From Juglans regia (Eukaryota; Streptophyta; Magnoliopsida; Fagales; Juglandaceae), in the NCBI RefSeq assembly GCF_001411555.2, contig NC_049905.1, positions 21,318,097 through 21,382,096 on the forward strand: a DNA stretch of 64,000 nucleotides, written 5' to 3'. Each line of letters opens with the position of its first letter. Within the stretch, counting starts at the first letter, position 1. This document shows, in pieces, positions 12,250 through 24,464 of the stretch. The position numbers and the translations under genes are program-made. The notes below the pieces were generated by a model, which was not told the DNA's origin, did not search any database, and saw only the letters and a list, made by a program, of their open reading frames with translations.

Positions 12250-13920
12250 TTAGTTTTTTTTCAAAATAAAATAACTACTAAGTTCTACAATACCATTGAA
12301 GTAGTGCGCAAGGAGTATTCGTAATTGATTGTATATTGGTAGTAATTAGCTTTAAAATTAGAGTTTTGTTATGTATAAATAAATTTACGTACTAATCTGT
12401 ATATTAATGTTATTGTCTTCATATTTTAAATTCAAATTAGTGCTATTTGCAATAAAATCTATTTTTTGATCAATCATATTGAATATGTGCGCGTATTAGT
12501 GTGCATAATCTCTTACAATTAATTTTTTCCTTCAAATTAACCACTCACTCTCGTCTTTGTAGTACTAGAATAGACTACACAAGAATCTACAAATCATAAC
12601 GCAAGTCTTGTCACCCCAATCTTCTTCTGTAATTAGTGTGCGCTAATGCTGAATGTACAACATGATCTCTTGTGGTCAACAATAAGACAAAAGAAAACAA
12701 ACATTCATCTTGGCAAGAAATGATCGCTAGTTTATAAATCAATCTCGATTTGAATCGATCGGACTGTTGTTGAGGCTTTAACAGACACCAATAGAATTTC
12801 ACCACATCACATATTCCACATGAAACCAAAAGAGGTGTATCACATTGAAATATGAATTTTGTAGAGCAGAACTTGTAAGCCCCATTGTTCCTCGCATCGC
12901 ATTCCTTGAACTCAAGCTGCAACTACATCAACTCACTCTTCTCTTGTCGTTGTCGCTTACCGCTGCTCCGTCCCCCTCCAATAATTTCTCTGTCGCCCAC
13001 CATGTCCAATGCCCACCATGCTTTGATTCCCCTGTTGTTTTTGACCTCCATTGCTGGTGGGCTTGGAGGTTCTTTTAGGGTAAGGAGGATGAAACTAATC
13101 TAGTGTTAAACAAGCTATAGTTTTGATATACTGAGACATTTACTATGTGATAGGCTTCATTATTCCACTACGGTTAATATAGAGATGATTTAACATATAG
13201 GCCAGAGTGATATATATTGATGCCTCGTTGGTGTCAAACAAGTCACCAATACTAGTGCTCGCAGCATGTGTATACTACATAGGCTTATGATTCCCATGTT
13301 CACTTGGGCATGCATTTTGGATTTAGTACTTAACTAATAATCTACAACCTTTTGTATCCCTCCCAGGAATTATTGAAAAATGAGAAAAAAGAAAATAAAA
13401 GACATATGTACTAAATGACACTCATGTTCTTAAGTTGGATGGTGGATTTTTTGAGTAATACTCTATATACATACTATATTTCTATCACATTTTCATTTCA
13501 TTATGTAAGATATGACACATTTATCATTATTAAATGAAAAATAATTATCTTGATATGAAAATGAGATGGTAGTATGATATATAGAATTTTTCATATTTTT
13601 CAGTGCTAAAAAAGAGAAGAAAAATTGAGTAATCCTAAAATAATTCAAGAAAAAAAAATGACAAACACACGTTACACAATCATGTTTTAAAATGAAGGGT
13701 TTTTTGTAAAATACCTTATAAAAATATATAACATCATTTTATAAAAATACTCTCATTTTAAAACATGTTATGTTGTGAAATGTGTTAGGTGAATATCATT
13801 ACTCTTTTAAAAAATATAGCGTCAAATGATCATGAGGATTCAACTGTCGATGACAAATAAAAAAGGATAAGGTTCATGAGGAGATCCCAACAATGCTGGC
13901 GGAGACATCAGTAAACTTAG

Positions 13921-14939
13921 GAATCTCACTTGGAAAGAACAAACTACTATCCATTTTTTCTAGGTCCAACCGTCCGGACATAATATGTTAATTTGAGAAG
14001 ACATCCTTAGCCAAAGTAGTACGGATTAAATTTAAGAAAAATGTTATCATATGCATGTGTGTCCATCATGTTGAGGGTGGGGTTAACTTAGCAATTAGAT
14101 CATGATGGATAGATGATATGTGCATCAAAGTGAATGTGTGTAATGTAAGACAAACGACAAATCACATATTGGTTAAGTGAACGTGTGTAATACAAGACTT
14201 TCTTGTACCATTTCTCTAATAAAATTGTAAAGCAAAGAGTTGTTCTTCATCTTTAATTTAACAACAATAAGCTTGCAACTTAAAATAACTATAAAGTACA
14301 TATTTACTTATTTTTCCATTTTCTCTACATGATCTTTGTATATTCATTTGAAGGAAAGTAACTGAAGACTCTTCAAACTCAACAAGCCCTTTCTTTTTTA
14401 TTGGTAATTTGTCGAGAGTTCAAGTCCAAGAAGAAACTTAAAAAAATATTACACATCCTAGAAAAGTATATAATAAATAATATTTTTATTTAAGATAAAT
14501 ACTCTTTAAAGATTTTAAAGTGGGTTTGGATATAAAAAATATCTCATCTCATTATTATAATTTTTTTTAAATTTTTATACAAAAATATACTAAATAATTT
14601 AATTTTTTCAAATTTTAAAATAAAAATAATACTAAAAAATTATATTATAATAATATTTTATTTAATTTTTAACAAAATATCTCATCTTATCTCATATTTT
14701 ATGCATAATACATATTCCGAACCAAACTTATATATATCGTAATTATTATGTTTTAATATAAAATGCTTTAATTACAGTTTTTTGTTTCTAAAAATATTTT
14801 TAAGTAGATATAACGCATTGAGAGAAGCCTCATGGGTCCCAACGAGGAGTACTGAAATACGACGCACCAGATTTCACCCGAGGTGGTGTCGTAGTATCAA
14901 CTATCGTGAATGGCTGCCTCCGAGGTGGTTTTGTCCCTT
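13921..14939. other. Intergenic DNA before the EIL gene
   Basis: I see no gene. An AT-rich MITE-like block of the family also seen at 7050-7265 and 29060-29400 lies at about 14525-14745, bounded by GTTTGGAT on the left and ACCAAAC on the right. Confidence 0.45.
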
Positions 14940-14967
14940 TTTGACACCAACTAGCACCTTTAGCCGC

Positions 14968-15003
<36 letters not shown>

Positions 15004-15922
15004 AAATTTCCAGCTACTTTCTGTGGCACAAGTCGCATCCGTCTTTTGGATTCATCTTTTATCTTCCTCTCTTATATATTGTCAACTCTTCAATTGGAAA
15101 AGGGACATCGCGGGATTGCGAATTTATTTTCAACTCTGGGATTCCTAAAAACATGAGATGATTGAAGGAAGTTGGAGATATTGGTTCTGAAATTTGGTAA
15201 GGGTTATTTTTGTTGCTTTAATTTTGCAATTACCAATCATAATCTTGTGGATTTTATGCCTATCATGCATTTTTTTTTTTTTCTTTTCAATTATCTGCGG
15301 AGTGGTTGAATAACTGTTGGTTCTGTTTTTGGGATTATCTACTTGTAATAACGTAGAATTTGCGTTTTTTATTTGAGGTACCATGGAACTATTTTATTTC
15401 TATCTTCTAAAAAGATTCAGTTCATGGAAATTTTGATAGGAGGTTAAAAAAATCTGGCATGGGATTTGTGGCCTTGTGTATTTGTTTCTTATATATGTTC
15501 TGAGGCCTTTGATTAAATTTTTATAGGTAGTGGTTTTTTATTCCCTTTCGGACGAAGGTAGCGGCTGTTGGAGATAATAAGAAAGATTGATTTTTTATGG
15601 AATAAAGCCAGAGGATTGTTCGACCGCATATTTGGGAGCTCTTTGGATTTTGTCAATAATCATACCTGTTTGGCTGCCGAGAAACGCTAAGAATACAAGA
15701 GAAGTCAACATTTTGGGGATTTGATTGTGGGTTGGTTTGATACCCGATAGAAGTTAACCTTGAGCGTTTATGGAGCCTGATTCAACCGTTTGTTCTAGTC
15801 CGAGAGAAGGTTTTATATCTTGGGGACTAAAACCACACATGTTGTAAGATTGTAAATTAGGTTTTCTTTCCTTTTCTTTTATTTTTTATTTCTCAGTAGC
15901 CAAGTAAGGGTAATTTGACTCA
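14940..15922 (+). promoter_or_regulatory. Probable 5' leader with intron and (CT)15 tract
   Basis: A perfect (CT)15 tract at 14971-15000 is typical of plant leaders. A good splice donor, TTTG|GTAAG, lies at 15196/15197, and a pyrimidine-rich acceptor, TTTCTCAG, ends at 15896, 26 bases before the EIL start codon. An intron of about 700 bp in the leader is therefore likely, and leader introns are known in EIL genes. Additional leader exons cannot be excluded. A 124-codon frame at 14782-15156 overlaps the CT tract and shows no domain, so it is not called. Confidence 0.45.
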
Positions 15923-17716
15923 ATGGAGCAGCACCTTATGATGGTTGATGACACATTGGGCTACAGTTCAGATATAGAAGTTGACGACATAAGGTGTGAA
16001 AACATAATAGCGGAGAAAGATGTTAGTGATGAAGAGATTGAAGCAGAAGAATTGGAGAAGCGGATGTGGAAAGACCGTGTCAGACTCAAAAGGATTAAGG
16101 AAAGACAAAAACTTGTAGTGCAGCAAGCTGCAGACAAGCAGAAGCCAAAGTCGACCACTGATCTGGCTCAGCGGAAGAAGATGTCTAGAGCACAAGATGG
16201 CATTCTCAAGTATATGCTGAAGCTGATGGAAGTGTGCAAAGCTCGCGGATTTGTGTATGGTATCATTCCTGAGAAGGGTAAGCCAGTGAGTGGTGCTTCA
16301 GATAACATTAGAGCTTGGTGGAAAGAAAAGGTGAAGTTTGATAAGAATGGGCTAGCAGCCATAGCCAAGTATGAAGCTGAGTGCCTTGCCATGAGTGAGG
16401 CAGATGATATACGAAATGGGAACTCTCAATGCATTCTCCAAGATCTGCAAGATGCAACTCTCGGATCGCTTTTATCTTCTTTGATGCAACACTGTGACCC
16501 CCCTCAAAGGAAGTTCCCACTAGATAAGGGACTTGCGCCTCCTTGGTGGCCAACTGGAAATGAAGATTGGTGGGTGAAATTAGCATTGCCCCATGGTCAA
16601 AGCCCTCCTTATAAGAAACCACATGATTTAAAGAAGATGTGGAAAGTTGGAGTGTTAACAGCTGTAATAAAGCATATGTCTCCTGATATTGCAAAGATAA
16701 GGAAGCACATCCGCCAGTCAAAGTGCTTACAGGATAAGATGACAGCCAAGGAGAGTGCAATATGGTTGGGAGTTTTAACCAGAGAGGAAGCCCTCATTCA
16801 GCAGCCAAGTAGTGATAATGGGACATCTGGTGTAACTGATTTGCGACGAGGTGGCCATGGTGGAAATAAGCGAGCTGCAATTAGTAGTGAGAGTGACTAC
16901 GATGTAGATGGCGTTGGTGATGGTGTTGGTTCTGTTTCATCTAAAGATGGTCGGAGAAATCAACCGACAGATGTAGAAACTTCAGACAATCAACACAATA
17001 CTACTCCTGTCCAAGATAAAGATACAGGGGAAAAACGAAATGGGAGAAAAAGAGGCCGTTTCAGATCAAAATTTGTTGATCAATTGCCTGCAACGTCTCA
17101 CAATGAAGATCCACATATTGAGCCAAGAATCACTGTGCCTCATGTAAACCACACTGAAGGGCAGTTAGTTGGATTCCAGACCCATGGTGATCGGCAGGAA
17201 GATGATACAATGACAGATTTGAGGCCCCTGGAGAAAAATATTGGCCAACTCCAGTTGCCTGCGTCTGAATCGAATCATTTCTCGTCTCTACCTTCTGAAA
17301 ATGTAGTTTCCACCCAGAGCATGCATGTGGATGGGAGGCCTTTGCTTTATCCTGTGGTGCAAAACACAGAGAGGCATCATGGAAATGCCGGCAACTTTTA
17401 TAGTCCATCGGTGCAATACGGGAACACTCATGACTGGCAGCAGTCGCAGATTAGGCCAGAGGAAGTTGGAGTCCATGCACCAACAACGGATAGAAGTGGA
17501 AATGAGATTCCTGTTGGAGATTTGCACTACTATGTAAAGGACACGTTTAATAACGAGCAACATCAACATATTGATCCGCAGTTTGGGTCTGCCATTGATA
17601 GCCTGTCATTGGACTGTGGAGGATTGAACAGCCCCTTCGATTTTGGAATTGATGGCATAAGTCAATTTGATGACCTTTTACGCGACGAAGATTTGATCCA
17701 ATACTTTGGTGCTTAA
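15923..17716 (+). CDS. EIL3: EIN3-like transcription factor, EIL3/SLIM1-type
   Basis: A 597-residue nuclear DNA-binding protein of the plant-specific EIN3 family, near the usual 550-630 length and intronless in the coding part as is typical. In order: an acidic N-terminus with [17 protein letters not shown] (about 35-51); a basic stretch [12 protein letters not shown] (52-63); the conserved core from about 85 to 290 with [48 protein letters not shown], the DLKKMWKV basic stretch and WLGVLTREE; then a low-complexity acidic tail. The N-terminal wording ([17 protein letters not shown]) is closer to EIL3 than to EIN3/EIL1, whose version reads WRDKMRLKRLKEQ. EIL3 in Arabidopsis (SLIM1) controls the sulfate-starvation response; that role here is inferred. 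A broken copy of its C-terminal part lies at 53848-54546. Confidence 0.93.
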   Translation: MEQHLMMVDDTLGYSSDIEVDDIRCENIIAEKDVSDEEIEAEELEKRMWKDRVRLKRIKERQKLVVQQAADKQKPKSTTDLAQRKKMSRAQDGILKYMLKLMEVCKARGFVYGIIPEKGKPVSGASDNIRAWWKEKVKFDKNGLAAIAKYEAECLAMSEADDIRNGNSQCILQDLQDATLGSLLSSLMQHCDPPQRKFPLDKGLAPPWWPTGNEDWWVKLALPHGQSPPYKKPHDLKKMWKVGVLTAVIKHMSPDIAKIRKHIRQSKCLQDKMTAKESAIWLGVLTREEALIQQPSSDNGTSGVTDLRRGGHGGNKRAAISSESDYDVDGVGDGVGSVSSKDGRRNQPTDVETSDNQHNTTPVQDKDTGEKRNGRKRGRFRSKFVDQLPATSHNEDPHIEPRITVPHVNHTEGQLVGFQTHGDRQEDDTMTDLRPLEKNIGQLQLPASESNHFSSLPSENVVSTQSMHVDGRPLLYPVVQNTERHHGNAGNFYSPSVQYGNTHDWQQSQIRPEEVGVHAPTTDRSGNEIPVGDLHYYVKDTFNNEQHQHIDPQFGSAIDSLSLDCGGLNSPFDFGIDGISQFDDLLRDEDLIQYFGA

Positions 17717-19011
17717 GAACCATTAAAGTTGATACTTCAGAGCTTAGATCGTAAGTGATGTTTCTTGCTAACATGCATCTGAATTTAGTACTCGCTTCAA
17801 GGATTTTGCCTTGCGACTCTTGTTTTGCTACCCGATATTCATCGCCTTGCATCTTTTGGAGAATCCTTCATCCATTAGAGAGGATTTGGAGAGGTGGAAG
17901 GGATTTTGTAATTTCATTAAAAAATTTACGTCTTGATTAGTAAATAAAATAAGGAATGAAGAGCATTGGAGGTGACTTTCATCAAAGTGGAAAGTAATTG
18001 CAAAGGTGTACACGCCATTCTTACGGGCTTTTCTCTAGCACGAGAAATTGTCTTCGGCCATCATTTTATTGTCACAATTCATGAACATGTAGAAAGAACA
18101 AATAGACAAGATTGAAGTAAAAGGGAATGTTCCTGGAAAATAATAACAGGAACAAGAAAACTGTTAATTCTTGATCATCTGCTCGTTTAGGCGTAGAGAT
18201 GATATGAAATTTTCAAAATTTTGGAATAATTTTATAATTTCATTCCCAAAACGTTGCACTCAATTTTAAATTTTTAACTTTTTTATCTAATCATTATTTA
18301 AGCACAAGATCAATACAATTTTAAAACTTCAAAATAACACAAAAATTAATACAACTTTTTTCAGACTTTAAAACAAAAATAATTTTTGAACTTTTAATAT
18401 TTTTATTCAAATTTTTATATTCTTTTTCAAAATTCAATAAAATATTTTAACTCAAACAATTTCATTATGAGTCGGTCTACTCTGCCGTGCAGAGTAGCCT
18501 GTTCAATTTGACCGCTAGGCCAAATGTAGCAGGAGACCGGTCTCGAGAAGAATAAATTTTTATTTATTTATTTATATTCTTAAATAATTTTTTTATAAAA
18601 AATTCACAATATTACTAGAAAACACTTCTTTAATCACTAAAAAAAAGAATTATCGGAATCTAATCAGGACTCAAATGTTGGTGACTCTAGCATTTTCATA
18701 ATCTTAATGGTCAAGTCTTCAAAAAATAGGCAGAATGTAATTATTTTTTTATCATTTGAAGATATAAAATCTCAACATTGATGATTTAGTGAGTTGATTT
18801 TAATAATAATGATAAAATAATAAAAAAATAATGGTAAAATATTAAATAATAAATAATAATAATAAAAATTAAGTAAAAAATAATAAAAAATAAATCAGAA
18901 CACTCCACTGCCCAACGGAGTGTTTGTCCGCGATTCTCTTCAGCCACAGGGCCTACCTCAATCATTCAAGGTAACGGCTACGAAGAAGCCTCCCATTCAC
19001 CACCAAAGTTC
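17717..19011. other. EIL 3' flank and repeats before the PPR gene
   Basis: The 3' flank of the EIL gene (to about 18180) is duplicated near 54547-55000. An AT-rich MITE-like block follows at about 18190-18475. No gene is seen. Confidence 0.5.
18476..18960. mobile_element. Hairpin-ended MITE-like block
   Basis: A perfect 8-bp-stem hairpin TACTCTGCCGTGCAGAGTA lies near the left end (about 18478-18496), and a 7-bp-stem hairpin ACACTCC...GGAGTGT lies near the right (about 18900-18924). In between, TTCACAATATTACTAGAAAA and TTAATCACTAA match the arms of the foldback element at 24152-24464. It ends some 50-90 bases before the PPR start codon, so it may contribute promoter sequence. No duplication was found at the ends. 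Confidence 0.4.
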
Positions 19012-20751
19012 ATGAAATCTGCAATTAAACTTTACCGTATTTCAATTGCGAAAACAGTACTTCATCCGCCAAACCCACCCACCCAAAAAGAAACTATTTT
19101 GAATCAGCTGAAGAAATGTTCTAGCGTAAAGAACCTGGAATATGTATATGCCTCAATGATCAAAACCAATGCAAACCAAGATTGTTTCTTGCTGAACCAG
19201 TTTGTGGGTGCCTGTTCGGCCCTTTCGAAAATAGACTATGCAGTTTCAGCATTTCTACAGATGGAAAATCCAAATGTTTTTGTCTATAATGCGATGATAA
19301 GAGCCTTTGCTCATCGTTTTTACCCAGCTCAAGCTTTGGAGTGTTACGTAGATATGTTAAGAGCTGATGTTATGCCAACGAGTTATACGTTCTCGTCGTT
19401 GATTAAGGCTTGTAGCTCAGTATCGGCTCTTGGGTTCGGTGAAGCTATACAGTGTCAAGTTTGGAAAAATGGGTTTAGTTCACATGTGTTTGTTCAGACT
19501 GCTTTGATTGATTTCTACTCGGATTTGGGTAAAATTGGCATATCGAAAAGGGTGTTTGATGAAATGGTTGAAAGAGATGTTTTCACATGGACCGTGATGG
19601 TTTCGGCTCATGTTCGGGCATGGGATTTGAGTTCTGCGAGGAGATTGTTTGAGGAGATGCCTGAGAGGAATACTGCTACATGGAACACTATAATTGATGG
19701 GTACGCAAGAGTGGGGAATGTGGAGTCTGCGGAGTTGCTGTTCAATCAGATGCCCGCAAGGGATATAATCTCGTGGACGACCATGATCACCTGCTATACT
19801 CAGAACAGGAGATATAGAGAAGCATTAGCAGTATTCAATGAAATGACAAGCAATGGGATCAGTCCTGACCAAGTGACCATGGCAACTGTTATATCGGCTT
19901 GTGCCCATCTTGGAGCGCTCGATTTAGGAAATGAAATATATCTTTATGTATTGCAGAATGGGTTTGATCTTGATGTTTATATTGGGTCTGCATTGATTGA
20001 TATGTATGCCAAGTGTGGGAGCTTAGATAGATCACTTTTGGTATTCTTCAAGTTGCGGGAAAAGAACCTGTTTTGTTGGAATTCAGTAATTGAAGGTCTT
20101 GCAGTTCACGGATTTGCATATGAAGCACTAAAGATGTTTAGTAGGATGGAGAGGGAGAAGATCAAACCAAATGGGGTCACTTTTATCAGTGTTCTGAGCG
20201 CCTGCACACACGCAGGACTAGTTGAAGAAGGTCGTAGGAGGTTTCTGAGCATGGGCAGTGATTATTCGATCCCACATGAAGTTGGACACTATGGATGCAT
20301 GGTTGATCTACTGAGCAAAGCGGGCTTGCTTAGAGATGCACTAGAGTTGATAAGAAGCATGAAAGTTGAACCCAACTCCGTTATCTGGGGTGCCTTGTTG
20401 GGTGGGTGTAAGCTTCATAGGAACTTGGAGATTGCTCAAGTTGCTGTTAATGAACTGATGGTTTTAGAGCCAAACAACAGTGGCTATTACAACCTTATGA
20501 TTAATATGTATGCCGAGGTAAATAGATGGGGTGAGGTTGCGAAAATCCGGGCAGCCATGAAATATCTAGGGGTAGAAAAGAGTAGTCCTGGATCCAGTTG
20601 GATTGAAATGGGAAGGAAGATTCATCAGTTTGCAGCATCTGATAAAACTCACCCAGCTTATAATGAAATTTACTCGGTGCTGGCTCAGTTGGATGGGATA
20701 CTGAAGCTAGCTGGCTATGTACCTGAACTAACATGGGGGGATTTAGGCTGA
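19012..20751 (+). CDS. Pentatricopeptide repeat protein, PLS class, E/E+ subgroup
   Basis: A 579-residue, intronless PPR protein predicted to act in a plastid or mitochondrion, where PLS-class members select cytidines for C-to-U RNA editing. Tandem P, L and S repeats run from about residue 50 to 455 with typical wording (VFVYNAMIRAF, WTTMITCYTQ, LIDMYAKCGS, FISVLSACTHAGLVEEG). The E domain starts near 459 (VIWGALLGGCKLHRN). An E+ segment with SSWIEMGRKIHQF, SDKTHP and AGYVPEL ends the protein, with no DYW deaminase domain. Such proteins need a separate DYW partner to edit. The N-terminus is basic and Ser/Thr-rich, fitting a targeting peptide; the start chosen is the first ATG in frame. A fragment copy lies at 55216-55770. 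It resembles the At1g06143 type, unverified. Confidence 0.9.
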   Translation: MKSAIKLYRISIAKTVLHPPNPPTQKETILNQLKKCSSVKNLEYVYASMIKTNANQDCFLLNQFVGACSALSKIDYAVSAFLQMENPNVFVYNAMIRAFAHRFYPAQALECYVDMLRADVMPTSYTFSSLIKACSSVSALGFGEAIQCQVWKNGFSSHVFVQTALIDFYSDLGKIGISKRVFDEMVERDVFTWTVMVSAHVRAWDLSSARRLFEEMPERNTATWNTIIDGYARVGNVESAELLFNQMPARDIISWTTMITCYTQNRRYREALAVFNEMTSNGISPDQVTMATVISACAHLGALDLGNEIYLYVLQNGFDLDVYIGSALIDMYAKCGSLDRSLLVFFKLREKNLFCWNSVIEGLAVHGFAYEALKMFSRMEREKIKPNGVTFISVLSACTHAGLVEEGRRRFLSMGSDYSIPHEVGHYGCMVDLLSKAGLLRDALELIRSMKVEPNSVIWGALLGGCKLHRNLEIAQVAVNELMVLEPNNSGYYNLMINMYAEVNRWGEVAKIRAAMKYLGVEKSSPGSSWIEMGRKIHQFAASDKTHPAYNEIYSVLAQLDGILKLAGYVPELTWGDLG

Positions 20752-21313
20752 GTTCCCCACGCATATGGGGGAATGTAACAACATATTAATTCTTTTGGGC
20801 TTCTCACTTGATTTCTGTTATAACAAGTGATCAGTCATTGTACAATATGGAAGAGAAGTTGATTTATTTGTGGTAACATTTTAAAATCATTCCATGTCAA
20901 TCAATAGGAATAAATTGGATTTTTGAGAATAATCCTTTGAATGTTCAAAGACAAACATGGAAGAGGTTACAATCCTTGGTTGGCTCTTCAGCTATGCCCT
21001 GCTTCATAACATCTTAAACAGTATTTATTCCCTTTATCCGTTCCCATAGACATAGAACCATATCATTAGATTGTGTTAGTGTCGAGAAACCTCTAACCAC
21101 ACAACTGCCTGCCGTTGACAGAGTGTAATATATTAGTGTGATCCCTTTGCAGTGCCTCCACAAATCCCGTCTCTCTGCAGGTACCTAAAGCAGTTTCTTT
21201 CATATATATTGACAATTCCAATAAGCCTTGTTTTTCTTCCAGTACATCCCGGTTGAACATTCAAATGCCTGTTGCTGGCTTGTTCCATGTTTCCAGTCTC
21301 TTTAGCTCTGTCA
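20752..21313. other. PPR 3' flank
   Basis: No gene is seen. Most of this flank (about 20915-21298) has a near-identical copy at about 55790-56160. The homology stops 15 bases before the transposon insertion at 21314. The last 3 bases, TCA (21311-21313), are the left target-site duplication of that element. Confidence 0.6.
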
Positions 21314-22041
21314 GAGCATTGACATTGACTTCATCAAAGTCAATTTCCAAATTTGATAAAAAGTACATATTTTCCATAAAACCAAAACCTCCATATCGAC
21401 AACCCCACATTGTATTAACCATTGAATCCATCAAAATAATAATGTAATATTATTTTTTAATAATAATATTTTTTATTTTTTTTTTCATATTTTGTAATTA
21501 CACTAACCAAATTTATATTAATAATTTAATTTGATACTTAAATTATTGTTTCCCAACTAATTGTTTTTCCTCAACCTAATTACCCAACAAACACATTTCA
21601 CAAACTAATTTTCAAACCCAAACTAGTAGTCTGCTGCATATCTCCATAAATCTACTGTTAAGGAAGAAATACACGAGAATTTTGCTGCCATCACACAAAA
21701 TAAATAATAAGCATCTTCTTTCTCGAGCAATCATTTCACAAATCTGATGTTAAGGAAGAAATCAAGGAAATACACGAGAATTTTCTATAGAAGCAAATCC
21801 AAGCATTAACTAAAAGCTCATCCTTGAATAACAAAAGGAGGGCCAGACACCAGTGCTCAAACTTCAAACAGTGCCGTACAATATTTTTACGCGTCTGCAA
21901 TTTTTACATTTGCAAAGCTCCCAACTGACACTCCATTTTTTTTTCAGAAGAAATAATTGATACTACCTATAACCTAAATATCGAAGGACTAAAATTCAGA
22001 CGGAATGAGATCAAAACTATGAATTGCTTATATGTTTAGCA

Positions 22042-22745
22042 TCAATGGCCATGTTGATAGCCCAGAGAATTAATTCGAGAGTTAATATTGTGATGATCAA
22101 ACATGGGATCTCCATAACTGACAGGCTTTATCACCATAGCTTCACGTTTTCCATCCTGCTCCTGAACTGCCCCAAAGACAATCTCATTGGTTTTCTCACA
22201 GCTCTGCTCATAGTAAGTGTATGGGATGGATGAATGATGCCTACGATGATGCTGTTGTTTCTGCTGGTGGTGGTGGTGCTGAAGATCACTATCCCACCCA
22301 TTAGAGAAAACTCGAATTTGCCGCATTGGTGCATCTTTTCTGCATCCTTGGACATGAAAGGGTAGGTTTTACGCAGAGTGGGAGTTCTGGTGTCAATTGA
22401 AGGGGGTTCATCTTCATCAGGTATTACAAAGCTCTCTTGCATGGGCCAAGCATTTGAGTGCTTGTGTTGCTGCTGTTGGCTTTGATATTGATAGGTTATT
22501 GGCTTCTTTCTAAACCCCGGAAATATTCCTCCTAAATCTCCACTACTGACACCCCTGAGTTGATAAGAAGCTTTCCAATAGATCCAAAAAGCCTTCTTCT
22601 TGCTTCTCTGGTTCATCTTCTGTTGGGATTAATGGTGGCCTGACTGACTTTAGAGGCTTCTGATATGGACTTGGTGGAATGCTCTTCTCTGTTGCATCCT
22701 GATCCTTCAAAAGCATGAGATAAAAGGTGACTGACTGTTTCATGT
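22042..22745 (-). pseudogene. 3' exon region of an unrecognised membrane-protein gene, frameshifted
   Basis: Three adjacent minus-strand frames read as one protein broken twice. The first is Pro/Glu-rich (DQDATEKSIPPSPYQKPLK to EKQEEGFLDLLESFL). A shift near 22555 leads to VSSGDLGGIFPGFRKKP and PMQESFVIPDEDEPPSIDTR. A second shift near 22330 leads to a His/Gln-rich stretch and MVIKPVSYGDPMFDHHNINS before the stop at 22042. A plausible acceptor precedes GATCAGGATGCAAC near 22710. I do not recognise the family. The frameshifts suggest a decaying copy, though one could be an unrecognised intron. Confidence 0.45.
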
Positions 22746-23103
22746 CGTCATAAAAGGTGCTAGGAGACTAGATTTATGCTAAGGGAATACAGGAGTATTT
22801 TGGACTTCAAAATATGTATCTACTTTTACTCTCATGCTAAAGTTCCTCATGCAAAACTGTAATATGCATATCATGAAATCATGGTGTGAAATCAGTACTA
22901 AAAAAATTACTTTCCTACATCTTAACAAACAGATTTTGTTTACAAGTAACAGCTTTTTCTTTAGGTACAAGATGTAAAACTAGACTGGAAGGTATTCCTG
23001 GATAAAAAATTTCAACTTCTAAACACAGCCAAGATATCTCCAGCAAGTAGAAGACAGCATTAAATACTCACATTATTATTTTTGATAAGTATTAAATACT
23101 CAC

Positions 23104-23192
23104 GTTATGGATAGACATGATTATACCCACTCTACGTTGCAGCAATGCAAGCATATAACCAAAGAAGCCAGCCCCGACAAGCATTGCAATTC
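23104..23192 (-). pseudogene. Internal exon encoding a transmembrane segment
   Basis: An 89-nt minus-strand exon with canonical borders: acceptor GTTACAG before 23192 and donor GTGAGT after 23104. It encodes GIAMLVGAGFFGYMLALLQ followed by RRVGIIMSIHN, a hydrophobic membrane span with a positively charged flank. It lies between the putative first exon (24891-24975) and the 3' exon region (22042-22745) of the same unrecognised gene. Confidence 0.5.
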
Positions 23193-24151
23193 CTGTAACG
23201 ATTGAAAACAGTATACTGTTGAAATTTGGATGAACTAGATTACCAAGAGGAAAACCATTTCCATATTGATAAAGAAAAATATACTATGGGTTTAACATGC
23301 ATCTTCTCTCCCAGTTCAACACTATGGGTTTGACAAAAAAAAAAAAAAAAAAATTCCACCAAGGCCTAAGGAGTACCATAAGACTAATATCTGAAACTGA
23401 ACACATTTCTACTTGCAAAAGAATGATTTCATTATCTGGATATTGTCAGATATGAAATAACATGCAAGAAACCTCCTACAACCCAACTACCAAAACCGAA
23501 CCTGGAAGAAGATAACCCATTGAACGACATTACACACAATAAGTAGGAACCGAGTTTTTCTTACAACCTCCGGCAAAATGGTGCAAATAGCATTGTAGCA
23601 TTTAATTCCAGTGCCAATACAGCATCTATATATAATTATTTCAACTTAAGCTATTAACATTATATATCCCACCGGAAACTATTGAAAACAGAAAACATAC
23701 AGGAGAAGAAAATATCAAATAATTTGTTTCTGAAATTTAAGCTAGTGGGACATTATAATTTACACATTAAATATCTGGGCATGCCAGAAAAGTTTAATTT
23801 TTCTTTGAACAACCAACCAAAAGATGGCTGCCATTGTTAAAACTTTGATTTTTCATTGAACAACCAACCAAATGATTAAAAAAGATAGAAAGAAAAATAA
23901 CAAAAACAGAGACGGTCAAGAACTCAAAGGAATTTAGTTAAAACAATCCACCCCAATTAGTGTCAGTAATCTTTTTATTGTAAGGAAAATTAACTGTTAC
24001 CAAATGAGAGATCAGATAAAAAGTTCAAAAAGATTAAACAATGGCAGTCAACTAAACATTAAGCATTCTAAATAATTCACATATGCACAAAAGTGCGGTT
24101 ATTGGCATTCATAGAACCAAATAACTCAGACTTTACTACCCGTACATAAAT

Positions 24152-24464
24152 GGAAAATGATAGGGATCCCGCTCATTTTCCCACTCTCATTTTTTTTTTT
24201 TAGTTTTTTTTTTACTTAGTGATTAAGAAAATATTGTTTAATAATATTGTGAATTTTTTTTAAAAAAATATTTAAAAGTGTTGAAAAAATGACGTGAAAA
24301 AAAAAGTTTTAAACACTTTTAAATATTTAAAAAAAACAAAAAATTCACAATATTATTAAACAACATTTTCTTAATCACTAAGTAAAAAAAAAAAAAACTA
24401 AAAAAAAAAAAAAAGCAAGCGGGAAAATGAACGGGATCCCCAAGCGGGATCCCTAGCATTGTCC
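24152..24464. mobile_element. Foldback MITE nested in the 4.07-kb element
   Basis: The sequence folds back on itself almost end to end. The left arm has GATAGGGATCCCGCT, GTGATTAAGAAAATATTG and AATATTGTGAATTTTTT; the right arm has the inverse of each (AATTCACAATATTATTAAAC, TTTTCTTAATCAC, AGCGGGATCCCTA). A candidate TA duplication adjoins GGGATCCC on both sides, as in Stowaway-like elements. It lies in an intron of the captured gene and shares arm sequence with 18570-18650. Confidence 0.6.

Larger units (their letters stand above)
9360..13920. repeat. Decayed direct duplication (about 9365-11720 and 12630-13915)
   Basis: Three blocks recur in the same order. They are 9365-9480 against 12635-12745 (TGGTCAACAATAAGAC), 10865-11220 against 13250-13680 (GGGCATGCATT, GAGTAATCCTAA), and 11565-11725 against 13805-13910 (GAGATCCCAACAATGCTGG). 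Copy 2 of the retroposon sits in the first unit only. No gene is recognised in either unit. A short frame ending at 11905 that contains HEEIPTML is shared by both but breaks in the second. Confidence 0.6.
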
